A DNA stretch of 64,000 nucleotides, taken from the NCBI RefSeq assembly GCF_003473485.1, contig NC_053048.1:42838755-42902754 (forward strand). The letters are read 5' to 3'. The position numbers and the translations under genes are program-made. Within the stretch, counting starts at the first letter, position 1. Each line of letters opens with the position of its first letter. Shown here one piece after another: positions 22,380-33,224 of the stretch. The notes under the pieces are model-generated. The model worked only from the letters and a program-made list of their open reading frames with translations, had not been told where the DNA came from and did no database searches. Origin of the DNA: Medicago truncatula. Taxonomy: Eukaryota; Streptophyta; Magnoliopsida; Fabales; Fabaceae.

Positions 22380-22978
22380 ATAACACACAAACTTTTATCA
22401 CCGTCTCCATCACCTTGAGGACGTGGTTGCATCAGAAGCTTGATAATTTCTTCCCTATCATTCTCCCTCCCAATAACACTTGAAGCATCGACATGGGAAT
22501 TAGTCAATTCTCTCCTATGCAAAACAAGTTCAGGACCATTGTCGATTTTCGCAAGACCAAACTTGTTCCCATCGGCTGCTACCTTATCCAACCTATCCCG
22601 AATGCCTTTGATCTGATGGTCCATTCTAGAACGGAAAACAAGTGGATTGGAGGAGGAAAAGAAGTAGCTTACCTTCATGCTCGTGCTGCCAGAAGCATCC
22701 ACAAATTTTTTCCGCTTGTGTTGGAGTTCAAATCCATCAAATACATCTTCAGCATCGGAGCAGATGTTTTGAATCTGCCTCAGCCATTCACGCAGCCCAT
22801 GCTTTTGGTCCTTCTTATACTCAGCATCCAACAGAAGACCTATGACAATTGAAAAAGTGTTTTTGATATCTTGTAGATCATCATACACACCATAAGTTCG
22901 AGAAGCCTCGTCATAGGCATAAGAAGCAAGCTTCCCTAGCAGAGAATCAGCAATATCTAAGACAAATGATTTAGCCAT

Positions 22979-24523
22979 TTTTATGTTTATTAGTAAATAG
23001 CAGATCAAAAAATGGAGTTGGGATGTAAGTATGTGGTTTTAACGATAATTGTCCGTTCAGTTTAGCTCCATACTCATTCATATACATTCAAAAGTCAACC
23101 ATGAAAGATAGAAAACTTATTTTATTCATGGGAGAACCAGTTCTTTTATACTAGTTGTCATTATTTTTATTTACAACATAGCAAGTTGTTAGAAGAAATT
23201 AAGATCCATGTGCTTTTAATTATAAAAAAATAAATATGCACAAGTTTGCATCAGTAAATACTCAGCTATATATGATATGTACCTTGATACTCTAGTTAGC
23301 ACCAAAATTACTTATGGATGTTCACGGTGCAGTATAAATAAGTTGAGGCTGAAAATCATCAGATTTAAAGATTAAAATTACATAGAGTTTGGTTTGGATG
23401 ACATGTTTAAAAAATTTGATCCGGTCTCAAAACTACTACAATTTGTAGCGATAGACATTTAAATAGACTAAGAAATTACATCGGACTAAGACAATACCAA
23501 ACTTATGCAAACATATGACAGATAACATATGATTTCACACTGTAGCTGTATCTTCGAACAACTAATCATTGACAGTTAGAGCTTGCAACCAGAAAAGGCT
23601 GTCCTACCAACTCCCAAATTGTTTAGCTACTTAAATCACAACTTACAATTAAGGATAGCATATTCACAATTAGGATATATAATTCATGGTTAATTAAATC
23701 ACCTTCAAATTCAATATAATAAAATACAAAACGCTAAGTACACATAAAGATGTTTTAGAGTACTGAAAATAAAGGATGACAGAGAATAATCATTTTCAAT
23801 TATTTGGCTACTTAAAAAAATATGCTAATATACACATCTAGAGAATCTAAAGCCTCATGCTGGCATTCATCTTTTCCATCGCCATCGACTACTGCTCTGC
23901 TCTCTCTTGTGATCCTTGAAGTGCATATGCCTTTTCCCACTCCAGTTTTATCATCTACATTGTTTATAGTAAATAAAGAAAATGTCACTCTCAAAACAAG
24001 TTCTCTTTTACTCGTACCAAATATATACATTTTTTTTGGAGGGAAAATATATACTTATTTGTTATTTATGAAACTGCATATTTTGAAAATTCACACAATG
24101 TTACTTTTGGAAATTTGTGATCTCATTCTATTGACAAAAATTACGGTTAAAAGAAAGGGTTAAAGTTGCAAAGAAGGTGCAGTGCTACGTGAAGCTTTAA
24201 ACTAACAAACATTACTAGCAACAACTAATAAAATGAATAAATCTACTCAGGAAACCTTGTAAGGGTCCAATCAACAAACTACTTATAGAAAAGGCAAAAC
24301 AATTATATGTTCATAAGAAAAAAGAGCTAAATATATATTCAACAGTTAAAAGAATTTGTTTTGTTAAATAAAAACAGTTAAAAGGATTAAATTTCCCTTG
24401 TGATAGATAAAATAAGTAGTTCATTAAAGCTTATTATCTAACACAACCGACACTTATTGGTTATTAAAAAATGTATGTTTACCTTCAAGATTGATGACTT
24501 CATTACGCCTCCTCTCCTGTTGG
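22979..24523. other. Spacer between A2 and gene C, partly duplicated
   Basis: The A2 promoter side carries a W-box at 23093-23098 (minus TTGACT). 23100-23570 shows no features. 23572-24490 matches 4207-4990 downstream of B, with small indels. It contains no gene other than the tail-exon relic at 23812-23963. Confidence 0.7.
23812..23963 (-). other. Relic of the 3' tail exon of CNL C
   Basis: The minus-strand reading NVDDKTGVGKGICTSR...DGDGKDEC matches the exon downstream of B. The splice acceptor seen in B (CTAG) reads CTATAAA here, so the AG is lost. The frame ends at 23812. A donor-like GAAG|GTAAAC remains at 24483/24482. Confidence 0.5.
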
Positions 24524-27112
24524 TTATACAATGGAAATCGTTTTGATGTGAGCAATCATAGGCCAATACTCACCAGATTGGGGCATACATTTTCTGCACA
24601 ACTCAGGACAACCTTCTATGCACAATTCTTCAAGGGCGGTGAGGCGATGCATATCACTTGGAAGACTCAACAGTTGAGGACAGTCAATTATGTAGAGTTT
24701 CTTAAGACGAGTCATTGTAGACAGAAACATTGGAAGCATCTTTAGATTAGGAAGACTATCGATTACCAAGGTCTCTAAAGTCTCCATGGAAAATACAATC
24801 CATTCAGGTAATGTCACAAGCGATAAGGAACACAGAAGATACAAATGTTTCATCCTCAATGTTTGGATTGGACTTTCGTTGTTTAACAACAAGTTTAACT
24901 TCTCACAGTTTTTAATGTACAAAGTCTGTAATTTAGGGAAAATATGTAGAGGTAACGACTCTAGGAAACCACATGAGTCACAAGACAATTTTTCAATGGA
25001 AGGGAGTTGATGTCTAAACAAAAACTTTATGTTGTCACAATAATGAAAATTCAAACTTTGAAGATGGACTAAGGTTACAAATTCATCATGTGGAAAAACA
25101 GATTGTTTTGTGGTTAGGATCAGACGGCGAAGGCTGATTAGCTTCCCTAATCCTTTAGGAAAACTTTCAAGCTTCGTGCACCCACTGAGCAACAAAACTT
25201 GTAAATGTAGAAGTTTGCAAATAGAATTTGGTATTATTCTGATTTTTTTATTAAAAGAAAGATCAAGAAAACGCAAGTGCTCTAATTTTGCAACTGAGTT
25301 GGGCATAGTTTCAAATGAAGAATCACTTAAATCTAAATAACGCAAATATTTATACCTTGACGCCCATTCATTCAGAAGACTTTCAGTTTCAAGACCTAAT
25401 CCTGGGATGGGAAACAATATACTTCTCATACATCTAGACTTTGGGAACAAATCAAGGTCAAGTGAATCATCTTCAACAGCTGATAAATGCCTTACTTGCT
25501 GAGGTATATTCCGAGTATGCGAGTTTACCGCTACAAAGTCTTCTCTTGAAACATACAATGCAAGATCATGTATCAAATCATGTACATTGAAAATACAATA
25601 GGAGCCATAGTCCCTTACAACCTGAATAAATGATCTTGAATGCAACTCATCAATATATTTTCTTGCAATACTCTCCAGCTTTTCACTTCCCTGTAGCGAT
25701 TGAACTAATCCATGGGCTACCCAAAGACTGCACATTACAGTTCTGTGGAAGATATAATCTTTGGGATAAAGGGAAATATAAACAAAACATTGTCTCATAT
25801 ATGATGGCATTTGATCATAGCTTAATTTTAGCGCAGGTAAAATACCATCTTTCTTTTGTTCTAAATTCCACATCTCAGAGTCCCTAACGAATTCCCACTT
25901 GCTTATATCAAAGTTTGAGAAGAGAGAACTTCCTAATGTTCTCACAGCTAGCGGAACCCCTTGGCACTTTTTTACAATTTCTTTTCCGATCTCTACTAGA
26001 TTTGGATATTTTTTTTCTTCGCCTTCCTTGAACGCCCATTTGACAAACAGAGATAAACAATCCTTTGGAGAAAGACCTTTCAAAAGATATGGAGGAACAT
26101 CACCCATCATCGAAGCAATTGAGTTACTACGTGTTGTCACGATAATTTTGCTTCCTGGTGCACCAACTTTTATCAAATCTTTCAATTCAAGCCACTTTGC
26201 ACGATCATCATTCCATACGTCATCTAACACGACTAAAAACTTTTGACCAGAAAGTTTTTGTCTGAGACGACTTACTAGTTGCACAATATCTAAGTTGTTG
26301 ATGTTTTCTAATTGAGCAGAGCCACTCGATGGTGCGGAAGATGAAGTAAAAATGGAAGTGGTGGCAGAGTTGATGATATTAATGATGATCTTTCTGATGT
26401 TGAAATCATCAGAGATACACACCCACATCTTCAACTGGAAAAGTTGATCCATCCTCTTATCATTGAACACCGACTTTGCAATGGTGGTCTTCCCCAAACC
26501 TCCAATTCCCACTATTGGAATGACACAAAGACTATTATCACCACCACCATCGCTGTGAGGGTGTGACTGCATCAAAAGATTGATAATTTCATCTTGCTCA
26601 TTTTCTCTTCCTATCACACTTGAAGCATCAATATGAGGATATGTCATTTCTCTTTGTTGCACAACGAGTCCGGGATCAACATTTGTAAGACCAAACCTGA
26701 CCCCATCAGCTGCCACCTTATCCATTCTATCCCTAATCTCTTTGATTTGACGTGCCATCCTAAAACGGAAAACAAGTGGATTAGAGGAAGAAAAGAAGTG
26801 GCGTACCTTCACCCGTCTGCTTCGAGAAGCTTTCACAACTTGCTTTCGCTTGTCTTGCAAGTTAAATCCATCCAATACATCTTCAGCATCATAGCATATA
26901 TTTTGAATCTGCCTCAGCCATTCACGCACCCCATGCTTTTGATCCTTCTTGCACTCAGCATCCAACAATACACCACTGACAATTGAGAGAGTGTCTTTGA
27001 ACCCTTGGAGATCTTTATACACACCATAGGCTAGAGAAGCTTCTTCATAAGCATAAGATGCAAGTTTTCCTAACAGTGAATGAGCAATATCAAACACAAA
27101 TGATTCAGCCAT
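24524..27112 (-). CDS. CC-NB-LRR (CNL) disease-resistance protein C, intact
   Basis: An 862-aa receptor from the ATG at 27112 (MAESFVFDI), the start shared with B and D; an open frame extends 16 codons further upstream but only from a TTG. It aligns with B without gaps through the CC and NB-ARC domains: EDVID-like DAEDVLDGF, P-loop GIGGLGKTT (about 202-210), kinase-2 FLVVLDDVW, RNBS-B SKIIVTTRS, GLPL CQGVPLAV, RNBS-D CFVYISLYP, and VHD in the MHD position. LRRs occupy about 570-855. It ends HIKTISIV, some 30 residues short of the frame that D keeps; a one-base shift just before the stop explains this. B and C are close paralogues with differences concentrated in the LRRs, where recognition specificity usually lies. 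Confidence 0.93.
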   Translation of the reverse strand: MAESFVFDIAHSLLGKLASYAYEEASLAYGVYKDLQGFKDTLSIVSGVLLDAECKKDQKHGVREWLRQIQNICYDAEDVLDGFNLQDKRKQVVKASRSRRVKVRHFFSSSNPLVFRFRMARQIKEIRDRMDKVAADGVRFGLTNVDPGLVVQQREMTYPHIDASSVIGRENEQDEIINLLMQSHPHSDGGGDNSLCVIPIVGIGGLGKTTIAKSVFNDKRMDQLFQLKMWVCISDDFNIRKIIINIINSATTSIFTSSSAPSSGSAQLENINNLDIVQLVSRLRQKLSGQKFLVVLDDVWNDDRAKWLELKDLIKVGAPGSKIIVTTRSNSIASMMGDVPPYLLKGLSPKDCLSLFVKWAFKEGEEKKYPNLVEIGKEIVKKCQGVPLAVRTLGSSLFSNFDISKWEFVRDSEMWNLEQKKDGILPALKLSYDQMPSYMRQCFVYISLYPKDYIFHRTVMCSLWVAHGLVQSLQGSEKLESIARKYIDELHSRSFIQVVRDYGSYCIFNVHDLIHDLALYVSREDFVAVNSHTRNIPQQVRHLSAVEDDSLDLDLFPKSRCMRSILFPIPGLGLETESLLNEWASRYKYLRYLDLSDSSFETMPNSVAKLEHLRFLDLSFNKKIRIIPNSICKLLHLQVLLLSGCTKLESFPKGLGKLISLRRLILTTKQSVFPHDEFVTLVHLQSLNFHYCDNIKFLFRHQLPSIEKLSCDSCGFLESLPLHIFPKLQTLYIKNCEKLNLLLNNESPIQTLRMKHLYLLCSLSLVTLPEWIVFSMETLETLVIDSLPNLKMLPMFLSTMTRLKKLYIIDCPQLLSLPSDMHRLTALEELCIEGCPELCRKCMPQSGEYWPMIAHIKTISIV

Positions 27113-27200
27113 GGAAATGAGGGAAGAGCGGAAATGGTTTTGATTTGGATGTCTAAGCAAGATTCTTTTTCATCTTCTTCAGATCCATACTTGCTGTCTG

Positions 27201-27218
27201 ATAATATCATCAAGTCAA
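27201..27218 (-). promoter_or_regulatory. W-box and TATA-like region upstream of CNL C
   Basis: Minus-strand TTGACT at 27213-27218 followed by an AT-rich GATATTAT at about 27202-27209, roughly 95-105 bp before the ATG. The arrangement parallels that of gene B. Confidence 0.4.
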
Positions 27219-28129
27219 ACTTGGCGTCTTTGCTTGTTTTATTTTATTTTATATTGTCTTCTAAATTTAATATTGCATTTTATGATTGAGTGGGACCATA
27301 TAGGGTCTACAGAGCCTTTTAAATTCTCTCTCTCTTTTTCAATGTCAAATTTTACTTATTACAGTAACTGCTTGAAAAAACCTCTAAATCTAAACACCAG
27401 CCAGCAGGAGTTAACTTTACAGTATACAACATTATTGATGGGCTTATAAGCAAGCCTATATTGCATCACTAAATAAAATAAATAAATTTATTTTATTTTC
27501 AACAATAAATAAATAAATAAATAAAAGTGATCCATCGGTTACTCATCTAAAAAAAATATTGATCAATTGGATTCTTAGAAAAAGTTGGATAGACAATTCA
27601 TTCATTTATTAATATGGATTACAACCAATCCATTAACAGTTTATTGTTTATTGGATGGATTGGATGAATGGTGGATGAAAGGAATTGCAACCCAGCATAT
27701 ATAGAATAGAGAAATGATTTTTTATTAAGGGAAGAATCAAGCATCTTCCTAGCATACTGATGAAGTTGAAGTCAATGGCTGCTAACCGGAAATAGAACAT
27801 ATCTAAATTGTTTCCTTATTGGCAGCAGTACATGAAGCTTTGTTGAACATTATTGAGTCAAACTAATAAAAGCCATATATAGCAAGTTAAATGACATTAA
27901 ATTCAACAAATGAAAAATTCCAAGTTTTTAGACTTTTTTTGTCACCACTGAAACTCATACACTCTGCAAGGTCTCGGGTTCAAACTCAGGTGAAGGCGTT
28001 CAACCTAACAATTTCATCATTGCCAGTTGAGCTTGGCTTTACGGACTTCATAGACATGTTTTGAGTACTTGGAATATAGTATGGATGGGAATAATTGTTT
28101 TCAAATCTTAAGCTACATAAAACATTATG
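27219..28129. other. Spacer between CNL C and D
   Basis: No gene seen. 27510-27535 is an (AATA)n microsatellite. Around 27960-27985 is a short GGTTCAAACTC phrase resembling a tRNA B box, without a convincing A box. Confidence 0.5.
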
Positions 28130-28260
28130 TTAAAAACCAACTATTTCCCATTCCATTGTTATTCCTGCTGAACCCACAAACTCTTGCATTGCCTTAATTG
28201 TCTTTCCAAGTTGCACATCCCTTTTCCACTCCAGTTCAGCCTCATCATCTACATTCCCCA
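28130..28260 (-). other. 3' tail exon of CNL D, in phase
   Basis: The minus-strand reading GNVDDEAELEWKRDV...TMEWEIVGF ends at TAA 28130-28132. Its start (NVDDE) matches the exon relics behind B and C; the rest has diverged. The D frame reaches the donor at 29037/29036 in phase 1, as this exon needs. The acceptor is poor: no AG immediately precedes the conserved codons, which follow TTTTTTATTGG. Confidence 0.45.
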
Positions 28261-28820
28261 ATAAAAAAAGGAAATATTACTTTCGAATAAAGAATCTTCT
28301 CTATTACCAAACATATACTTACTTTTCCAGGACAAGTTATGCACTTTTACAGTCGGAACTTGGAATCATTCTACTGTTAAAATGTTACTTAAAAGAAGAG
28401 TTAAAATTTTGAGTTAAACAATATTTTGGTCCTTCAAATTGTAATAGCCGGACAAGCATAGTCTCAAATTTACAAAATGACAATTTAGTCTAGGAAGTTA
28501 AAATCAATCAATTACGTTCACAGTAAATCAATATGCTCAAGGTATACGACTAACAAAAATATATGCTAAGGAAACACTCACATGCATCAAAATCAAAAAA
28601 TTTAAAATTTCATTCATCTCAACCTTATTGAAGAAACCACATAAGAACTTTAAATTCTTAAATTCAACAATGAAACAAATAATTCACAGCAATAAAGTGG
28701 TTTAAGGGGTTGTCAATGTCACCTTATGATCTTTACGAATTAAAAGAGTTTTCCCAAAGCTTGGTCTTGAGCCCTCCCCTTTTTTTCCTCCACTGAAACT
28801 CCCTGTTCTCCCTCTATGGC

Positions 28821-28868
28821 CACCGGCTTCTTGTTTCTTCTTCTTCTTCTTCTTTCTTTTCTTCTCTG
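28821..28868. repeat. CTT-rich low-complexity tract
   Basis: TTCTTCTTCTTCTTC-type simple sequence within the putative last intron of D. A minus-strand lysine-rich ORF here is a low-complexity artefact. Confidence 0.8.
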
Positions 28869-31800
28869 TTCCTTTTTTCTTCTTTCTACTTCTCATAAAA
28901 AGATAATAATAATTCTGAAAGTCAAAAGTTTGTATGAAACTGGCTTTACAATCACATTTTTACAAGATAATTAATTTTATTTTATTTAAACCCAATTTAT
29001 CTTTTAAAATTTGTAGGATATTACAAACATGTTTACCTTGAAGAAGGTCAATGACTTCATATTCTTCATCTGCTATTGGTTCTCCAACGGAAACACTTTT
29101 GATGTGAGCAATTATGGGCCAGTACTCACCAGATTGAGGCTTACATTTTCTGCACAATCCAGGACAACCATCTATGCGCAAATCTTCAAGAGAGGTGAGT
29201 GGAAGATTTGATAGAATATTCTCAAGAAGAGGACATTGAAGAAAGTAAAGCCTCTTAAGATGAGACATAGTTGCTAGAAATTCAGGAAGTATCTTAAGAT
29301 CAAGAAATTTTTCAATTATCAAGGTCTCTAAAGTGTTTGCAGAACCTTCTATCCATCTAGGCAATGCGAGTAGATCATAAAAACCCTCAAGATGTATATA
29401 TTTAAGCCTTAGTGTTAGGATTGAGCTTTCATTGTTCAACAACAAGTTTAAATATCTACAGCCACTAATATTAAGAGTATGTAATTTTGGGAAAATATTA
29501 AGAGGTAAGGACTCCAGGCTCCCACATGATACAACAAACAATGTTTCAAGGGATGGGAGTTGATCCTTGCTAAATAAAAACTTCAAATTGTGACAACAAT
29601 CAAAACCCAAAGTTCTAAGATGGTTCATTCTTGCAAATTCATTATTTGGCAAGACAGATTGTTTTGTGGATATAATCAGTTGTCGCAGGCTGATCAAATT
29701 CCCTAATCCTTCAGGCAGTGTTTCAAGTTCCGTGCATCCGCTAAATGACAAAAATTCCAAATTTTGGAGATTGCAAATAGAAGAGGGAATATTTTTTATT
29801 TTGCGGTTATCAGAAAGATCGAGAGCTCGCAGGTGTTCCAATTTAGCAATAGAATTTGGTAGGATATCAAATGAAGAATTACTTAAATCTAAATATCTTA
29901 AGTATTTGTATCTTGATATCCATATATCTAGCAGAGTTTCACTAGCAAGACCCAGTCCTTTGATGGGAAATAATAAAGTTCTTACGCTTCGTGACTTGGG
30001 GAACAGAACATGGCCTTGTGGATTATTTTCAACAACTGAAATATGTCTTACTTGCTTAGATATGTTGTGTGTATGCAAATCTAATGCCACAAATTCCTCT
30101 TTTCCAACATAAAGTGCAAGATCATGTATCAAATCATGTACTTTGAACTGGCAAACATAGCCTAATTAAGTCTTCAAACTCATGCAGAAATGACCGTGAG
30201 TGTAATTCATCCATATACTCTCTTGCAACATCCTCTAGCTTTTCACTTCCGTTCCGAGAGTGAGAGTGAACTAATCCAAGTGCTATCCAAAGAGTTTGAA
30301 TTTCAAAACTATCAAAGCTACAGTCTTTGGGATAGAGGGAAAAGTAAGCAAAACACTGCCTCAAATAGGATGGCATTTGATCATAACTTAACTTCAGGGC
30401 AGGTAAAATATCATCTTTCTTCTGCTCTAGATTCCATAACTCAGAATCCCTTACAAATACCCACTTATTTAAATCAAGCTTTGAAAACAGGGAACTTCCT
30501 AATGTTTTGACAGCTAGTGGAACTCCTCGACATTTTTTCACAATTTCTTTTCCGATATCCACTAGATTTGGATATTTTGTTTCTTCACCTTCCTTAAATG
30601 CCCATTTGACAAACAGAGATAAACAATCCTTTGGAGAAAGACCTTTCAAAAGATACGGAGGAACATCACCCATCATCGAAGAAATTGAGTTACTACGTGT
30701 AGTCACCAAAATTTTGCTTCCAGCTGCGCCAACTTTGATCAAATCTTTCAACTCAATCCATTTTGCACGATCATCATTCCGCACATCATCCAACACAAGT
30801 AAAAACTTTTGTCTGGAAAGTTTATGTCTTAGACGAGTTTGTAGTTGCTCAATATCTAAGTTGTTAAGGTTTTCCTGGTGAGCAAGAGGAACAGTTGTAG
30901 CTGGAGTTGAAGTGAAAGTGGAATAAGAAAAGCAGAGTTGATGATTTTAATGATTATCTTCTTGATATCAAAATCATCAGAGACGCACACCCACATCCTC
31001 AACTTAAAAGATTGGTCCATCCTCTCATCATTGAAAACCAATTTTGCAAGTGTAGTCTTTCCCAAACCTCCAATTCCCACAATGGGAATAACACATAAGC
31101 TTTTATCACCATCACCTTGAGGATGTGGTAGCATCAAAAGCTTGATAATTTCATCCCTATCCTTCTCTCTTCCTATCACATCCAAAGCATCAACATGGGA
31201 ATGAGTCAATTCTCTTTTTTGCACAATATGTCCAGGATCAACATCAATTCTCATAAGTCCAAACTTAGTCCCATCAGCTGCCACCTTATCTAATCTATTC
31301 CTAATTTCTTTGATTCGATGTGCCATCCTAAGACGAAAAGCAAGTGGATTAGAGGAAGAAAAGAAGTGGCGTACCTTCGTCCGAGTGCTGCCAGAAGCTT
31401 CAACAACTTGCTTTCGTTTGTCTTGAAACTCAAATCCATTGAATACATCTTCAGCATCAGAGCAAATGCATTGAATCTGCCTCAGCCATTCCCGCAGCCC
31501 GTGCCTCTGGTCATTCTTGTGCTCGGAATCCAATAGAAGACCTCTAACAATTGCCAAAGTATCTTTGATCCGTTGGAAATCTTCATACACACCATAGGCT
31601 CCAGAAACCTCTTCATAAGCATAGGAAGTAAGCTTTCCAAGCAGTGAATCGGCAACGTCGAAGACAAATGATTCTGCCATGTTAGTGTTAATTGGGGAAG
31701 ACCAGAACTAGAGTTGTGATCGTAGTGTTTGGTTGTGTTGATTATTGACTGTGCTTTCTAAAATAACGAAGTCAGCGTAGGGGTTTGGTTCCAGCTCAAT

Positions 31801-31944
31801 GGAGTCATTTATTCATTCATTTCTTGTACTACTTTTCAAAACAAATGTCTACACGCGATTAAAATACAAGAAAGTTGTTTACACCTTTATTTAACTAACC
31901 TTATTTTTTTAGGGATTTTTTTTTAATGGCAATATATATATATA

Positions 31945-32128
31945 GGTTTTGCTAGAAGACACATTTTATGAAGATGTCTTTTAGCAAGTTATTCTATGAG
32001 CATTTGCTAAAAGACACCAATTAATTTTTATGAAGGTATCTTTTAGCAAAGTTATAACTAAAAAGTGAAAATCACACCTTAAGGTGTGGGTTGCTAAAAG
32101 ACACCTTCATAGGTGGCTTCTAGAAAAA

Positions 32129-32130
<2 letters not shown>
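31945..32130. mobile_element. 186-bp MITE in the LINE tail
   Basis: Ends GGTTTTGCTAGAAG and CTTCTAGAAAAACC are imperfect inverted repeats, and an internal pair (TCTTTTAGCAA / TTGCTAAAAGA) adds a hairpin. Both sides are TATATA sequence, so the exact TSD is hidden in the simple repeat. Confidence 0.65.

Positions 32131-32177
<47 letters not shown>
32131..32177. repeat. (TA)n microsatellite
   Basis: About 23 TA units at the 3' end of the LINE. The same motif occurs on the other side of the nested MITE (31932-31944), so it was one tract before the insertion. Confidence 0.95.
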
Positions 32178-32180
<3 letters not shown>

Positions 32181-33224
32181 AAAGATAAAAGTACATAATA
32201 CACCACAAGGTTATCCAGAGATGCCCAGAAAAACAAAAGAAACCCCCAAGAAAACAGCAACTGCCAAACCGAGGAAAGAGAAACACGGAAAGGCGCCACC
32301 CCAATCCCCTAACAACAAAAAGAGCTAAAAACTACACCAAGGAGTGACCACCCAAAGAAGACCGGCCCACACCTGCGAAGCACCAGCACAAACAAAACGC
32401 ACAAAGAAAAACCCAGGGAACCAGGTCGGGAAAGGAGGAGGCAAAGAAGCTGCCAAGAGAAGGCAACCACTTTAGAAGGTGTCCGCGACTTCCAGACCCT
32501 AGAAACCGCCTGCAAGATAACATCATCAGGGCATCCTCAGCCGGCAAACCCCTTAAAAGTGAAGAATAGTTGACTTCATCGAGTACCGACCATCAGGACT
32601 ATGATCCCAGGACCACCAATCCTCCATATCCACATGGGAGTGCCTGGCCACAACCACGAGCAGCTCGTTGAGAAGATCAGTCTCCCAAACAAGGAGGGGT
32701 CTCCTCCACCTAAGATCCCAAACTCATGCACTCCCCTCCCACGATGCTAACTCCCCCACTCACCCACCAGCTTGGAGGGAGAGATGAAAAAGGCGACTGA
32801 ACCGCACGCGCAGAAGCGTCGAACCACTCAAATGGTCATGCCATAAATGGGTCGAAAGACCATTCCTTGTCACCCTGGCCAACCCCTCCAAGAACCAATC
32901 CCCGGTAGCCTCCCTGTCTCCCCCGAGGAAGGAAATGTTTGACCACCACGAGGACAGCCCGCGGAGACCAGAGGGCCTACCACCAAGATGGGGAGAGGGA
33001 TGGCAATCACCATAACGGACGGATACTATGTCTCTCCAAATACCCCCATCCCTCAAAAGATACCTCCACCGCCATTTGGCCAAAAGGGCAAGGTTAACCA
33101 GACGAAGATCCCTAACCCCCAACCCACCCTGCCCTCTACGCGTTTCGGCTTACAGACCATCGACCACGACACCCAAGGAATGCTCTTACTCCGTTTGACC
33201 CTCCCCAAATAATTTTTAGGGATT

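Larger units (their letters stand above)
14400..22978 (-). pseudogene. CNL pseudogene A2, split by a Copia element and 3' truncated
   Basis: The ATG at 22978 (MAKSFVLDI) opens an Rx-type coiled-coil domain with SDAEDVFDGF and reads to SLCVI just before the P-loop. There the Copia element 14578-22379 intervenes. On its other side the NB-ARC resumes with [17 protein letters not shown] and RNBS-A (FDIRQIIIKI) down to about 14400, where homology ends. Kinase-2, GLPL, MHD and all LRRs are missing. One copy of ATAAC was duplicated at the insertion. It pairs with A1 as the A member of the duplicated unit. A transcript from its own promoter could encode only the CC domain plus a few Copia-derived residues (VNYLLLGL...). 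Confidence 0.9.
28130..31680 (-). pseudogene. CNL pseudogene D with two frameshifts
   Basis: The ATG at 31680 (MAESFVFDV) opens a CC domain and NB-ARC with P-loop GIGGLGKTT and RNBS-A. A frameshift near 30930, after KIINSAF, moves the reading to the next frame (NLNNLDIEQL), which carries kinase-2 FLLVLDDVRND (R replacing the usual W), RNBS-B, GLPL (CRGVPLAV) and RNBS-D. A second frameshift near 30172, after FEDL, leads to YVCQFKVHDLIHDLA and LRRs down to 29037. There a donor-like CAAG|GTAAAC is in the right phase for the tail exon at 28130-28260. A short intron around either shift could be argued, but B and C read through both points, so I favour pseudogene or sequence error. Confidence 0.8.
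31918..33212 (-). mobile_element. 5'-truncated L1-type LINE with A-rich tail
   Basis: On the minus strand 33122-32760 reads GVRDLRLVNLALLAKWRWR, the end of a plant LINE reverse transcriptase, followed near 32500 by VWKSRTPSKVVAFSWQLL, the start of the zf-RVT domain. Both are broken by frameshifts. The tail on the left side is (TA)n, a nested MITE and then a T run (poly-A on the element strand). Direct repeats TTTTTAGGGATT at 31906-31917 and 33213-33224 form a 12-bp target duplication, as expected for target-primed reverse transcription. Confidence 0.8.

Noticed and set aside
24524..27160. Longer CNL C protein starting 16 codons upstream (878 aa)
   Set aside because: The upstream start would be TTG. 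The ATG at 27112 gives MAESF, matching the starts of B and D.
28702..28896. Lysine/arginine-rich 64-codon minus-strand ORF
   Set aside because: It comes from a CTT-rich simple repeat in the putative last intron of CNL D.
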